Assembly (NCBI GenBank): GCA_016931715.1
Contig: JAFGEF010000121.1
Coordinates: forward strand, 1 to 56,407
Reading direction: 5' to 3'
Origin: Sedimentisphaerales bacterium
Lineage (GTDB): Bacteria > Planctomycetota > Phycisphaerae > Sedimentisphaerales > Anaerobacaceae
DNA length: 56,407 bases
The notes below the pieces were generated by a model that had not been told where the DNA came from, ran no database searches, and worked only from the letters and a program-made list of their open reading frames with translations. Shown here piece after piece: positions 27,312-36,898 of the stretch; the stretch's first letter is position 1; every line of letters starts with the position of its first letter. The translations under genes were made by a program, and so were the position numbers.

Positions 27312-28001
27312 ATGGATACTGTTTTGATAATTGAAGATGATTCTTCGATGCTTCGCGGCTTAAAAGATAACTTCGCATACGAAGGCTATAACGTAATAAC
27401 TGCTGTTGATGGCGAGGAAGGTTTGAACGCCGCTCTTGATGCGAAGCCTGATTTGATTTTACTCGATATAATGCTTCCCAAGATAAACGGCTATGAAATA
27501 TGCAGGCTTATCCGCAAGGAAAAACTCGACATGCCGATAATCATGCTGACCGCCAAGGGCGAGGAATCGGATATTGTACTGGGGCTCAATCTCGGCGCGG
27601 ACGATTATGTCACCAAGCCGTTCAGCATAAAAGAGCTTCTGGCGCGTGCGGCTGCGTTTTTGCGAAGAAGCAGGCAAATCGAACAGAATATTTACGAATT
27701 CGCAGACTTTCGGCTTGATATTCCCGCAAGAAAGCTCACACATAACGGAGATGAAATTAAACTATCACCGAAAGAATTCAGACTGCTCGAACTGTTCCTT
27801 AAAAGGCCCGGCAGAGCGCTTACGCGTGATGATATACTAAACTGCGTCTGGGGATATGACTGCTTTACAGGCTCGCGAAGCATCGACAGGTTTGTCACTA
27901 CCTTGAGAAATAAAATCGAACCCGATCAGCACAATCCGACATTCATTCATACAATCAGAGAAGTCGGTTATAAATTCGAGCTGCCTGAAAAAAGTATCTA
28001 A
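27312..28001 (+). CDS. OmpR/PhoB-family response regulator
   Basis: A 229-aa regulator. The receiver has the acidic EDD at 8-10, phosphoacceptor Asp52 (LILLDIMLPKING), Thr80 and Lys102 (YVTKPFS). The winged helix (about 130-225) shows IKLSPKEFRLLELFLKRPGR, LNCVWGYD, RSIDRFVTTLRNKI and THIREVGYKF-like ends. All key residues are present. It begins 5 bp after the lipoprotein stop and completes a kinase-lipoprotein-regulator operon. Confidence 0.94.
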   Translation: MDTVLIIEDDSSMLRGLKDNFAYEGYNVITAVDGEEGLNAALDAKPDLILLDIMLPKINGYEICRLIRKEKLDMPIIMLTAKGEESDIVLGLNLGADDYVTKPFSIKELLARAAAFLRRSRQIEQNIYEFADFRLDIPARKLTHNGDEIKLSPKEFRLLELFLKRPGRALTRDDILNCVWGYDCFTGSRSIDRFVTTLRNKIEPDQHNPTFIHTIREVGYKFELPEKSI

Positions 28002-28014
28002 GCCAAGCAGAGTC

Positions 28015-28054
28015 GGCTTTAGCCCACCAATTCTTTACAGCATGGGCTAAAGCC
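28015..28054. repeat. 12-bp inverted repeat between convergent genes
   Basis: GGCTTTAGCCCA (28015-28026) and TGGGCTAAAGCC (28043-28054) pair perfectly around a 16-nt loop. It sits between the regulator stop and the convergent gene stop at 28077. A short T5 lies 10 nt further, so it may act as a bidirectional terminator. The sequence also resembles dispersed REP-type palindromes. Confidence 0.6.
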
Positions 28055-28076
28055 AATCCTGCATTTTTAGCTCACT

Positions 28077-29702
28077 TTAGTTCTCTGGTTTTGCTGATTG
28101 ACATGAATCAGGATAACAGAATATAAACTCTCCTATATCGTCTTCATAACCTGTCTGGGCATATACAGACGCTCTCAGTTTTCCGGTTACATAATTATAA
28201 ATTGTCGGCAAAGGTATAAATAATCCCTTGTCTCTGTATTGTCTATGGTACACAGTTAATATGTTCGGATCCGCAAAGTTGAAGCTGTGAACATCAAATG
28301 AAACATCCGCATTAATATCCATGAAAGCATATTGCGAAATAATTACCCGAACAGGAAGCACCAAAGGATCCGTACCGGGAAATTCAGGATTGATTGGCGC
28401 GAACGGCTCCCTACGTACAGTCACTTCATTATACCCCTGCCCATCCATGTAATTTACTTTCAAAGATACCCCTGTATCGCTTGTACTATCTGCAAAATTA
28501 TACGTATTACCTACAGCCAATTCATACTTAGTAACCGCGGTAATAAGTGTTTCTGGCGGCAAAGAAAAACGATATGCGCTGAAACTCCGGATATCATTCG
28601 AATCAATAAAAAGATCGAATAAAATTTTGCCATCCGGAGTAATTTCCCAACAGGCTGGAATCGAATTCCCATCAATCACACTGCGACATATAAGAGAGTT
28701 GCCATTCGGTAGTCGCTGTACGCTGCCGCTGTACAAACCAAATATGTTCGGGTCAGGCACATATTGCCAGACTAATTCGGCAGTTCTGTTCTCTTCATCG
28801 AGCTTATATTCGAGAACTTTCGATAAACTTGTTCCATCGCGTGTGCCATCATCATATATCAATATATTGCAATTGGGTAACCGGGAAAAATCGCTGCATC
28901 CAAAATAGCCAACTGGTTCGTTTGGATCTGCACCAATAAAGGTAAAGTCATTCGCATCATCGCCAAACTGCCAGATTAAACCGCCGGTGCATCGGTTTAT
29001 CTTTATTATCCTGTCACAGCTTGCTAATAAAATATGACCGTCTTTATCGAGTTGGACTGAATGAGGATGAAATTGCGATAAATCCGGCTGGTTCATATCT
29101 TCGCCGTCGAGAAAGTTACCTGCACACCATTGAAAGACAACATTCTTAAATACATCCAGTTCCTGTACAACCGCACCGCAGATAGCAGCATTCGGGTCAC
29201 AGACTTCAAAAGGTTCATTAATATCTATTTCTGTCAAATAATTGCCGAACAGGAGCGCATGACCATTAGGCAGGATTTTGAAATCACGATAATCTGCAAT
29301 ATAACCATTCCCCATCTGGAATGAATCAATTACATCGAAATCATGGTTCATAACTTTATGAACCGCAAAACTATCACCTGTGTATGAATTGCAATCGTGT
29401 GATTGCGCAAAAGTCATCAAACCATTCGGTTGCACTTTAAAATCATACGCATGAATTTCTCCCATATCCTTATAAAAGTAAGGCGTACCGTCATTATTTA
29501 ATATCATAAGATGATTTCCAACACCGTTGATATCACTGGCAGCAGTAAGAAAAATATAACCTTCGCCTACGGCGTTGCTGTCATAAATATTTGTCGTAAC
29601 ATGTGGAAAATTTGGCGTCAAGCTGCCGGGAATACCAAGTTCTGCAGATGCAGCCTTAAATGAGATTATAATAAATAAAAATATTACAGCCGACTTTTTC
29701 AT
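28077..29702 (-). CDS. Secreted arylsulfotransferase-like beta-propeller protein
   Basis: A 541-aa exported protein (signal about 1-20). It shows the repeating blade pattern of the arylsulfotransferase (ASST) superfamily: H.YDFKVQPNGLMTF, DYRDFKILPNGHALLFG, HPHSVQLDKDGHILLASCDRI, GGLIWQFG, FSRLPNCNILIYDDG, and GSVQRLPNGNSLICRS. ASST enzymes move sulfate between phenolic compounds; many relatives are only predicted. About 150 C-terminal residues form an extra beta domain. GAGGAG precedes ATG 29702. It is 13 bp downstream of the larger paralogue, in one operon. Confidence 0.8.
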   Translation of the reverse strand: MKKSAVIFLFIIISFKAASAELGIPGSLTPNFPHVTTNIYDSNAVGEGYIFLTAASDINGVGNHLMILNNDGTPYFYKDMGEIHAYDFKVQPNGLMTFAQSHDCNSYTGDSFAVHKVMNHDFDVIDSFQMGNGYIADYRDFKILPNGHALLFGNYLTEIDINEPFEVCDPNAAICGAVVQELDVFKNVVFQWCAGNFLDGEDMNQPDLSQFHPHSVQLDKDGHILLASCDRIIKINRCTGGLIWQFGDDANDFTFIGADPNEPVGYFGCSDFSRLPNCNILIYDDGTRDGTSLSKVLEYKLDEENRTAELVWQYVPDPNIFGLYSGSVQRLPNGNSLICRSVIDGNSIPACWEITPDGKILFDLFIDSNDIRSFSAYRFSLPPETLITAVTKYELAVGNTYNFADSTSDTGVSLKVNYMDGQGYNEVTVRREPFAPINPEFPGTDPLVLPVRVIISQYAFMDINADVSFDVHSFNFADPNILTVYHRQYRDKGLFIPLPTIYNYVTGKLRASVYAQTGYEDDIGEFIFCYPDSCQSAKPEN

Positions 29703-29715
29703 TACTACTCCTCAA

Positions 29716-32700
29716 TCATTGAACCGGTGCATACTTAAGAGATATATTGTCAATATAAACATCAATATCAGAAGTGCCGGTATTTATTACAACCCGCGCA
29801 TTATAATCTGCAGCATTATCCATTGTAAAAGAATATGTGCAGTGCTTTTTCTGTGTTGTGATATAAGTAGTTCCAATTTTGCTGTAATTAGTCCAGGGTG
29901 AAACATCCTGACCGACTTTCGCTTCAATCGTACGCGGCGAATCAGCCCATGCGTCAAATTCAAAAACATAATTTCTGCCCTGAATGAGTATTATACCATC
30001 CTGGCGCAACTGGATTGATGACCATACTGTGCCGCCATCATCAATAATATAATGAAATTGCCCGTTCTTTATCTCCCATGTTCCGGAAGCCGGAGCGACA
30101 GGTGTCTCCCATATCCAGTTATTTATACCCTGGGAAAAATCACCGTTTTGAACTATGTTCGTGCCGGTACCGGATACTGTAATATTAACGCTCTCTTCGT
30201 TTGAGTATCCGCTTTCTGTGCCATTTACATCGACTGCGGTAACGCGAAAATAATACTTGCCTGAACTGTCAAAATCAGAAATATATGCAAGCGTAGAATC
30301 AGAAACAGCCATAAGAGTTGTTGGTTCGGAATTTTTACCGCCATATATACGATAATAATCAACATTCGGATCACCAAACTTATTGAAAATCAATGTTATA
30401 GCGTCATACTGCTTCTGTTCAAAGTCCAGAACAGGCTCCGGTGACATACCCTGCCACCGGCATCTCCAAACACGATATGCTTCATATCCACTCACCCAGT
30501 TCATCTCGAATGCTTTCGTCCCATCAGGCCGCACTTCCATTAATTTCGGTGCAGAGCCTATCGCCCAGTTGATTAAAGTATTTCCGTTTGTCAAACGCTG
30601 TGTATTACCCATATAATGAGAATATATATCCGGCGTTTCACGATATTCCCAGACAAGTGTCGCAGTCATATCATTATGATCAAGCTCATACTCAACAGCT
30701 CGCGATACAGGCGGATTATGCAAATCTCCATTGTCGAAAAGCAGATAACGTCTTTTGCCGATTGCACGAATTGTGTGCTGGTTGCGAAATCCGTTTAATG
30801 GATCATTTACAAAAACAAAGTCACTGTGATTTCCGCCGAGCCTCCAGATGATTTCGCCTGTATTTTTATCGATTTTGGTAATTTCGCTAATATGCCGGCT
30901 TGAAAGGAGAATCTGGCCGTCGTCATCAAAATCAATGGCATTCATGTGAGGAAAACGGAAGGACGAGCTTCTGTTATTATCCAGATGGACGTCCCTGACA
31001 TCGAAGTGGTCCCACGCACGCCACTGGAATATCAAGTCTCCTTCAGGTGTAAACTCCTGAATCATTGTCTGATCGACATATGCGCTGGAATTTCCTCCTG
31101 AAACATATTTTCTCATATCAACGGTTTCACTTCGAAGACCAAAGAGGAAGTAGTAACCATTTTCAAGTACAACCAGCTCATGTTCGTCGGTGCTGCATCC
31201 ATTTACTGCCCTGTATTCGGCAATTTGTTTGTAATGAGTATCAAGGCCGATAAATCGCATATAGCCGTCGCGAGCCAGCATCGTAAGCACGCCATTTGGC
31301 TGAACTTTCATGTCACGCCGTTCATCGTTAGTCTGACAATACCAGACAGGTGAGCCCGTATTGTCAAAAATAATGTTATATGAATTGTTTCCTGTCGTGC
31401 GATTATCGAGGAAAATATAACCTGAATCCGGATTGTCATTAACGGTAATCTTAATTTGCGGGAAATTACCCGGCACAGATACACCATTCGGCATAATCAC
31501 GGGACCGTTCGCAGATGATAACATTTGCGTTTGTAATAAAGGACTTCCCGAAGACAATACTTCCTCGTCAGAATCCAACCTGGTTCCTAATACTAAGGAA
31601 CCTGATGTCATAAACTGATAATCATAAGGCTCGATGGTCCCTGAATTCGGATCAGCAATTGGATCCAGGGCCACAGTAACAAGCTCATTATTCGAAAAAG
31701 TTGAAGCCACCTCGAAAACAACTGTTTTCTTATCACTTGCAATCCTGGTTGTTCCTGAATGATAGCCGCTCTTTTGTCCTGTTACTGTAATAAAGGACGA
31801 TAGATTGTTAATATCAGATGGGGAAACCTCGACAAAACGAAAAAGCAGATATTTTGTCTGTGATGATTCATACTCTGCACCAGGCAATGGTGATAAGTAA
31901 AGATAACCTTTCCGGCGATATTCACTTGACGAAATTCCGGCAGGATAGAGAGCAATACCCATATTAGCATGATTTGTTTTTTCGCCATCGGAAACATAAA
32001 GACGAAACTCATAATAACCGGTTTTAACTAACTTTACATTTGGATTGACTATTATTATTTGCCCCGGATTATTATAAACAAATGCTGAGCCTGCAATATC
32101 ATTCGAATCGATACTTTCCAAAACAGGCTCATTTGCCTCCGAAGGCCAGGAAATAACTTCCCACCACCAGCGCAGCTTGTAGGGATCTTCAGGATCGGGA
32201 GCAGATATATTAGCAGGCAGAGGAAAGCCATCATCCGATATTTGTCCTTCCAGCGCCAATTCCATACTTTCATCTTCTAAAGAAAGGAATTTCGCTGCCG
32301 GCAGTTTCACGGAAGGTATCGAGTTCCATCCCTGCTCAAATGAGAATAAATATAATTCCTGAACTTCACTTTCACTTAATGCCCGGCTATACAATCGCAC
32401 ATCATCAAGACATCCTACCCACTGCCGACGTAATATTCCCTCGTTTATCTGAGCGCCGATAGTAACCGGGTCGCTGCCGCTGGTGTTTATCGAACCACTC
32501 AGAATCTCATCCTGAGCGTCATCTCTTACACCATCTATCCACAGTTGAGTAGAATAGCCTGAACCTTGCCAAACACCTGCTATATGATGCCATTGCCCAT
32601 CATTAATATTGATTTTACCCCAGCTTCCGTAGATGCTGCCAAATCCCGAAAGATGAAAGCTGGCGCTATTTGCTGAACCGTTCCTCGCTGCACGCCATGA

Positions 32701-33111
32701 CCAGTCCCCACGGCAAAACATCGTCTGCCAGTCTGTATTAAACTGATCGACCCTGAACCATAATGCAATAGTAATCCCCTGGGTTATGTTGAAAGCATCA
32801 TGGTTTGGAACTTCGACATAGAAATCGCCGTCAAAATACAGTGCATCACCAAGACCTGAAGGACCGGGTACTATCGACGGAGCTTTTGCCGTTGTAAGAT
32901 TCTGTCGGCATGTTCCATTATGGCCGTTACCGCTTTGGTCCACGACAATTTCCCCATTTATACATGCCATAGATTCAAAATTATAATAGGCTGCTAAACC
33001 AGAATTGATATCACCGAAAACTGTATCACAGAAAATAGCTAAATTGCAGACAAATAATAAACCAAATGCTTTTTTCTTTGTTACTATCCAAATGAAATTA
33101 ATCCGCTTCAT
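29716..33111 (-). CDS. Secreted LamG + arylsulfotransferase-like + Fn3 + CBM multidomain protein
   Basis: A 1131-aa exported protein. After the signal (about 1-33) comes a LamG-like lectin domain (about 35-250, GITIALWFRVDQF, DVRLYSRALSESEVQEL), then Ig-like segments (about 270-480). An ASST-like propeller (about 540-880) has DMKVQPNGVLTMLA, FPHMNAIDFDDDGQILLSSR, GEIIWRLGG, QHTIRAI, and GNTQRLTNGNTLINW. An Fn3 domain (about 895-975) and a CBM4/9-type sandwich at the C-terminus (about 980-1130, NIVQNGDFSQGINNW, YIDNISLKY) complete it. It shares the ASST fold with the next gene and is led by a near-consensus promoter. Lectin and CBM parts suggest action on polysaccharide-bound substrates. Confidence 0.82.
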   Translation of the reverse strand: MKRINFIWIVTKKKAFGLLFVCNLAIFCDTVFGDINSGLAAYYNFESMACINGEIVVDQSGNGHNGTCRQNLTTAKAPSIVPGPSGLGDALYFDGDFYVEVPNHDAFNITQGITIALWFRVDQFNTDWQTMFCRGDWSWRAARNGSANSASFHLSGFGSIYGSWGKININDGQWHHIAGVWQGSGYSTQLWIDGVRDDAQDEILSGSINTSGSDPVTIGAQINEGILRRQWVGCLDDVRLYSRALSESEVQELYLFSFEQGWNSIPSVKLPAAKFLSLEDESMELALEGQISDDGFPLPANISAPDPEDPYKLRWWWEVISWPSEANEPVLESIDSNDIAGSAFVYNNPGQIIIVNPNVKLVKTGYYEFRLYVSDGEKTNHANMGIALYPAGISSSEYRRKGYLYLSPLPGAEYESSQTKYLLFRFVEVSPSDINNLSSFITVTGQKSGYHSGTTRIASDKKTVVFEVASTFSNNELVTVALDPIADPNSGTIEPYDYQFMTSGSLVLGTRLDSDEEVLSSGSPLLQTQMLSSANGPVIMPNGVSVPGNFPQIKITVNDNPDSGYIFLDNRTTGNNSYNIIFDNTGSPVWYCQTNDERRDMKVQPNGVLTMLARDGYMRFIGLDTHYKQIAEYRAVNGCSTDEHELVVLENGYYFLFGLRSETVDMRKYVSGGNSSAYVDQTMIQEFTPEGDLIFQWRAWDHFDVRDVHLDNNRSSSFRFPHMNAIDFDDDGQILLSSRHISEITKIDKNTGEIIWRLGGNHSDFVFVNDPLNGFRNQHTIRAIGKRRYLLFDNGDLHNPPVSRAVEYELDHNDMTATLVWEYRETPDIYSHYMGNTQRLTNGNTLINWAIGSAPKLMEVRPDGTKAFEMNWVSGYEAYRVWRCRWQGMSPEPVLDFEQKQYDAITLIFNKFGDPNVDYYRIYGGKNSEPTTLMAVSDSTLAYISDFDSSGKYYFRVTAVDVNGTESGYSNEESVNITVSGTGTNIVQNGDFSQGINNWIWETPVAPASGTWEIKNGQFHYIIDDGGTVWSSIQLRQDGIILIQGRNYVFEFDAWADSPRTIEAKVGQDVSPWTNYSKIGTTYITTQKKHCTYSFTMDNAADYNARVVINTGTSDIDVYIDNISLKYAPVQ

Positions 33112-33189
33112 TGGTCAGCTCTTTCAAGATATATGACTTGCCCCCACTCCTTGCAAACAAATCACGATTACTTTTCATAATATGATTTA

Positions 33190-33218
33190 ATTATAGTCTT
33201 TTGATGCAAATATGTCAA
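33190..33218 (-). promoter_or_regulatory. Near-consensus promoter of the arylsulfotransferase-like operon
   Basis: Read on the minus strand: TTGACA (33218-33213), 17-bp spacer, TATAAT (33195-33190). The expected transcription start is about 70 nt before ATG 33111, leaving a normal leader with AAAGAG before the start codon. This would be a strong housekeeping promoter. Confidence 0.8.
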
Positions 33219-33292
33219 ATATCTTGTCAATATACAACATATTTCAGGACTTGATATTTTCTTTCAATCTCAATTCAAAGTGCACAGTTTTT

Positions 33293-34006
33293 TTACTCTG
33301 TCGCTTTTATTGCATCGGATAGTTTAATCGTTCCTTCATACAAGCTGCGTCCAACAATAGCCGCCGCCGCACCTATACCTGCCACTTTTTTAATATCATC
33401 GATAGTCGTAACCCCGCCTGAAGCGAAAACAGGGATATCAACTGCCTGGATAAGCTCTTTTGTTCGTTCAAGGTTTGGGCCTGCCATCATGCCGTCTTTG
33501 GTTATATCAGTATAAATAATCGCTGCAATAGGAAGTTTAGCTGCTTTTTTTGCGAATTTTAGCAAAGATTCAGACGAATGTTCCAGCCAGCCTTCAGTAG
33601 CAACTTTCGAACCTCTCGCATCGAGGCCAAGTATTACGCGACCGCTGAATTTCTCCGCCATTTCGCTGAACCATGTAAAGTCACTTACTGCTTTCGTACC
33701 GATAATCACCCTCTCAACTCCTATATCGAGTAATTCCTGTATAGAATCTTCGTTGCGCAGGCCACCGCCAACTTCTATTTTTAATTTTCCTAACGCCGCT
33801 ATCGCTGATATGTTTTTTGTATTTACCGGCTTTCCTGCTTTGGCGCCTTCGAGATCGACTATGTGCAGCCATTGTGCGCCATCCGCGATAAACGATTGCG
33901 CTTGTTTAACAGGGTCGCTTTCGTAATTGATTTTTTTATCGTACTGTCCCTGAATGAGCCGAACACAGTGACCTTCTATCAAATCTATCGCAGGTATTAT
34001 ATACAT
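33293..34006 (-). CDS. hisA: Phosphoribosylformimino-5-aminoimidazole carboxamide ribotide isomerase HisA
   Basis: A 237-aa TIM barrel of histidine biosynthesis that isomerises ProFAR to PRFAR. Asp8 (IPAIDLIEGHCVRLIQG), LKIEVGGGLR, GVERVIIGTKAV, YTDITKDGM with the second catalytic Asp, and FASGGVTT are all present. CGGAGATGG lies upstream of ATG 34006. No other his gene is nearby; it is last in the photolyase operon. Confidence 0.95.
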   Translation of the reverse strand: MYIIPAIDLIEGHCVRLIQGQYDKKINYESDPVKQAQSFIADGAQWLHIVDLEGAKAGKPVNTKNISAIAALGKLKIEVGGGLRNEDSIQELLDIGVERVIIGTKAVSDFTWFSEMAEKFSGRVILGLDARGSKVATEGWLEHSSESLLKFAKKAAKLPIAAIIYTDITKDGMMAGPNLERTKELIQAVDIPVFASGGVTTIDDIKKVAGIGAAAAIVGRSLYEGTIKLSDAIKATE

Positions 34007-34084
34007 TAAGCCATCTCCGGAATTTTAATAAATATAATCATCTATAAAACAGAATCATATCCTGATTTGATACAGATTTCAATA

Positions 34085-34459
34085 TTAACCAGTCAGCGGC
34101 CTGATTTTTTCCACCGAAAAATATACGAAATGCCTGACAGATTCAGTTTTGCTTTCGTGCTTTTTCTGCCTTTGCGCCCGAATATTTTCAATGCGTTCTT
34201 TGTCTGTTTCCTCGCCGGTCTTTTTCAGATACAATCGTTTTCCGTTATAACCTTCACCTTTCTCGATAAACATATACGCTGCCTTCGGATTAGATTGTAC
34301 ATTTTCATAACTTGTTCGCTCAAGCATGCTGAACGCTATTTTGTTCTCATCGATTATATAAGGTCGTGAATAAATCGCTAAATCGACGCTGCCTTCGGAA
34401 TCGCTTGTAGCAAGAATTCCTGTTCCTTCTGTATTCCCAAAATATTCTTTTAAATCCAT
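34085..34459 (-). CDS. Pyridoxamine 5'-phosphate oxidase-like flavin-binding protein
   Basis: A 124-aa split-barrel protein of the PNPOx-like superfamily (GILATSDSEGSVDLAIYSRPYI, KIAFSMLERTSYENVQSNPKAAYMFIEKG). Such proteins bind FMN or related cofactors and are often oxidoreductases of unknown substrate. AAGGAG precedes ATG 34459, 10 bp after the SDR gene. Substrate cannot be told. Confidence 0.82.
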   Translation of the reverse strand: MDLKEYFGNTEGTGILATSDSEGSVDLAIYSRPYIIDENKIAFSMLERTSYENVQSNPKAAYMFIEKGEGYNGKRLYLKKTGEETDKERIENIRAQRQKKHESKTESVRHFVYFSVEKIRPLTG

Positions 34460-34469
34460 TTTTTCTCCT

Positions 34470-35381
34470 TCAACTAAAGATAGTTTTTAATGCATCACTG
34501 ACTTTTGGATATTTAAATTTAAAACCCGCTGCGAGCAATTTCTCCGGAATCACTTTTTGGCCTGACAAAATCATTTCGTCCGCCATCTCGCCCAAAAACA
34601 TACGAAGTACAAATCCCGGCACAAATGTCCATGAAGGGCTTTTCAACGCACTGCCTAATTTTCTACAAAAAAGTTTCATCATTACTGGTTCAGAAGAACT
34701 AAGATTGAAAACGCCCTGCTGTTTTTCATTTTCCATCAGGAATTTTATTGCGGCTATTTCGTCTTCGAGCGTAATCCACGAAAACCATTGTTTGCCGGAA
34801 CCAGGATAGCCGCCAAGAAAATATTTGAATGGTTTTGCAAGCCTCGGCAAAGCTCCTCCATCTTTGTCCAGAACAACTCCCGAACGTATCACAACCAATC
34901 GCACGCCAAGTCCCGGCAGCGGCTCAGTGCACAATTCGACTCCCTGGCACACTTCAGAGAGAAATCCTTTGCCGCTCGGTGACTTTTCAGTTAATTCCTC
35001 TTCACCGCAATTGCCGTAATAACCGATTGCCGAAGCCTGTATTACAACTGACGGTTTATTTATCAACTGTTTTATTCCTGATGCAATCGCTCTTGTCGAA
35101 TCGAGCCTGCTATGCAATATAGCCGCCTTTTTTGAGTGTATCCACTTTCCCGAAGCGATAGATTCGCCCGCGAGATTTATTATCGCATAGGCACCGTCAG
35201 CGTATTTTACCCATGTGCCGGTTGTTCTGCCGTCCCATTCTATAATTTTTGCATATTCGCCTATTATCGCCGCAGCTCTTCTTACATCGCGTGACAATGC
35301 GATAACTTCATAGTCCCTGCACAACTCCCTGCATAAAGCTTTACCAATAAATCCAGATGCTCCTGCTATTAATACTTTCAT
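34470..35381 (-). CDS. TIGR01777-family NAD-dependent epimerase/SDR-like protein
   Basis: A 303-aa extended SDR resembling YfcH. N-terminal GASGFIGKALCRELCRDYEV binds NAD(P), followed by INLAGESIASGKW, QASAIGYYGNCGEEELTE and GVVLDKDGGALPRL. The C-terminal DUF1731 part shows LRMFLGEMADEMILSGQKVIP. In-vivo substrate is unknown for the family. It overlaps the photolyase stop by 4 bp (ATGA). Confidence 0.9.
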   Translation of the reverse strand: MKVLIAGASGFIGKALCRELCRDYEVIALSRDVRRAAAIIGEYAKIIEWDGRTTGTWVKYADGAYAIINLAGESIASGKWIHSKKAAILHSRLDSTRAIASGIKQLINKPSVVIQASAIGYYGNCGEEELTEKSPSGKGFLSEVCQGVELCTEPLPGLGVRLVVIRSGVVLDKDGGALPRLAKPFKYFLGGYPGSGKQWFSWITLEDEIAAIKFLMENEKQQGVFNLSSSEPVMMKLFCRKLGSALKSPSWTFVPGFVLRMFLGEMADEMILSGQKVIPEKLLAAGFKFKYPKVSDALKTIFS

Positions 35382-36781
35382 GATATTCCTTTATCTGATT
35401 TTTCCAACGCGTTAATCTTTTCTACATAAGCATCAGGATCGAATTTTCTTTTTAGTCCAGCGGCGTTCATATATCGGATTTTACCGAAGACTTCTCGCTC
35501 GCCCCAGGCTCTGTCGTGCTTGCCGAAGCACCAGGCAACACCGGCGAAAGCGTTTGCGTCCCTGCCGTCAAGCTCGTATTTATTATTTAATTCGAGTGCG
35601 ATTTTAAAACCGGTTTGCGGATTCCTGCTCCATTCGAGAATTTTTTTGCCCCAGTACATTCGCATATATCCGTGCATTTTACCTGTTATTACCATTTCTT
35701 TCTGTGCCGCGTTCCAGTACGGATTGTGCGTTTGCGCTTTCTCGAACTCATCTTTCGTATAAATATATTCTCTTTTATCTTTTCGATGTAAATTCAGCGT
35801 CCTTTTCGCCCAGTCAGGCAAACACGCGAACGTATCATACTTTCGGTTATAATAAACAAAATTATGACTCAGCTCTCTTCGCACGATAAGTTCCTCAAGA
35901 AAAGCATCTTTACCCGGACTTTTCACTTTCGAAACTTCAAGAGCGATATACAAAGGTGAAATCTGCCCAAAATGCAGGTAAGGACTCAAATTTGAAACAT
36001 AATCTTCGCATGGGTCATTGCGCAATGTGTGAAATTTATCCAGTTTGTTGTTTATAAAGTCGCGAAGATAGTGCTCTGCTTCATCTGCTCCACCCCTGAA
36101 AGAATCAACTATGCTCACACTTTTATCGATATTCAGTTTTGAGATGACCTTGTCAATGTCTTCCATATCAAGACTCTTAATTTTCAAGCCAGGCGAATCC
36201 AGCTTTGGATTTGTTTGGATTAGAGGTACGAGATACTTACCAAGCTGCTTTGTGATTCTCGGTCGCAATGTTCCCGCGGAAAAATTCTCTTTTTCAGAAG
36301 CTTCTTCAACAGGGACTATCAAATTAGTTTCCACCTCAAATAACGGACATTCGACTTTATCAGCCGCTCTTTGCCTCCATTGCCTCTGAATTCGCAATTG
36401 TCCAGCGTCAACTATAACAAAAGCTGCATTGTCGGATAGTTCAATAACACCTTCATCAGGTGATTGAATCCTGACAATCATCTGAATTCCTTTTAAGGCA
36501 AGACTTTCACGAACTTTCTTTAAACCTTCGAGCATGAAATAATAATGACGCAGATTAGCTTCGGGAAAATCATCTGTTAATCCGAAAAATACAAGGACAG
36601 GTAAATTAAGCTTATTCGCGTTTCTGATTGCATATTCCAGCGCATGATTATACTCGCTCCTCTGCGCGGCCTGCATCCAGTAAAGGACGTATTTACCATC
36701 TCTGATTTTTTCATTATTAAGAAGCTGAATTCGTTCTTTTTGAATCATAACGCCCTGTTTTTCAAATAAACTGCGATACAT
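35378..36781 (-). CDS. Class II CPD photolyase
   Basis: A 467-aa light-driven DNA repair flavoprotein that splits cyclobutane pyrimidine dimers. Class II traits: GKYVLYWMQAAQRSEYNHAL at the N-terminus, ELIVRRELSHNFVYYN, THNPYWNAAQKEMVITGKMHGYMRMYWGKK, and YELDGRDANAFAGVAWCFGKHDRAWGEREVFGKIRYM. The first ATG (36781) has no clear ribosome-binding site; a second Met 11 codons later (36748) is equally plausible. First gene of a four-gene operon ending in hisA. Useful to organisms exposed to light. Confidence 0.93.
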   Translation of the reverse strand: MYRSLFEKQGVMIQKERIQLLNNEKIRDGKYVLYWMQAAQRSEYNHALEYAIRNANKLNLPVLVFFGLTDDFPEANLRHYYFMLEGLKKVRESLALKGIQMIVRIQSPDEGVIELSDNAAFVIVDAGQLRIQRQWRQRAADKVECPLFEVETNLIVPVEEASEKENFSAGTLRPRITKQLGKYLVPLIQTNPKLDSPGLKIKSLDMEDIDKVISKLNIDKSVSIVDSFRGGADEAEHYLRDFINNKLDKFHTLRNDPCEDYVSNLSPYLHFGQISPLYIALEVSKVKSPGKDAFLEELIVRRELSHNFVYYNRKYDTFACLPDWAKRTLNLHRKDKREYIYTKDEFEKAQTHNPYWNAAQKEMVITGKMHGYMRMYWGKKILEWSRNPQTGFKIALELNNKYELDGRDANAFAGVAWCFGKHDRAWGEREVFGKIRYMNAAGLKRKFDPDAYVEKINALEKSDKGIS

Positions 36782-36898
36782 AATTTTGTTGCAATATTTT
36801 ATAAAATTATCATCATTAACGCTATCAGATAAAAAAATAGAATCGAAATGCTATAAACAAATATATTATGTACCATTTTAACATTGCAGGAACTGTAT

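Noticed and set aside
28015..28054. 12-bp palindrome as a certain terminator
   Set aside because: The stem is fine but no T-run follows directly on either strand; a REP-like repeat is equally possible, so it is listed as a repeat.
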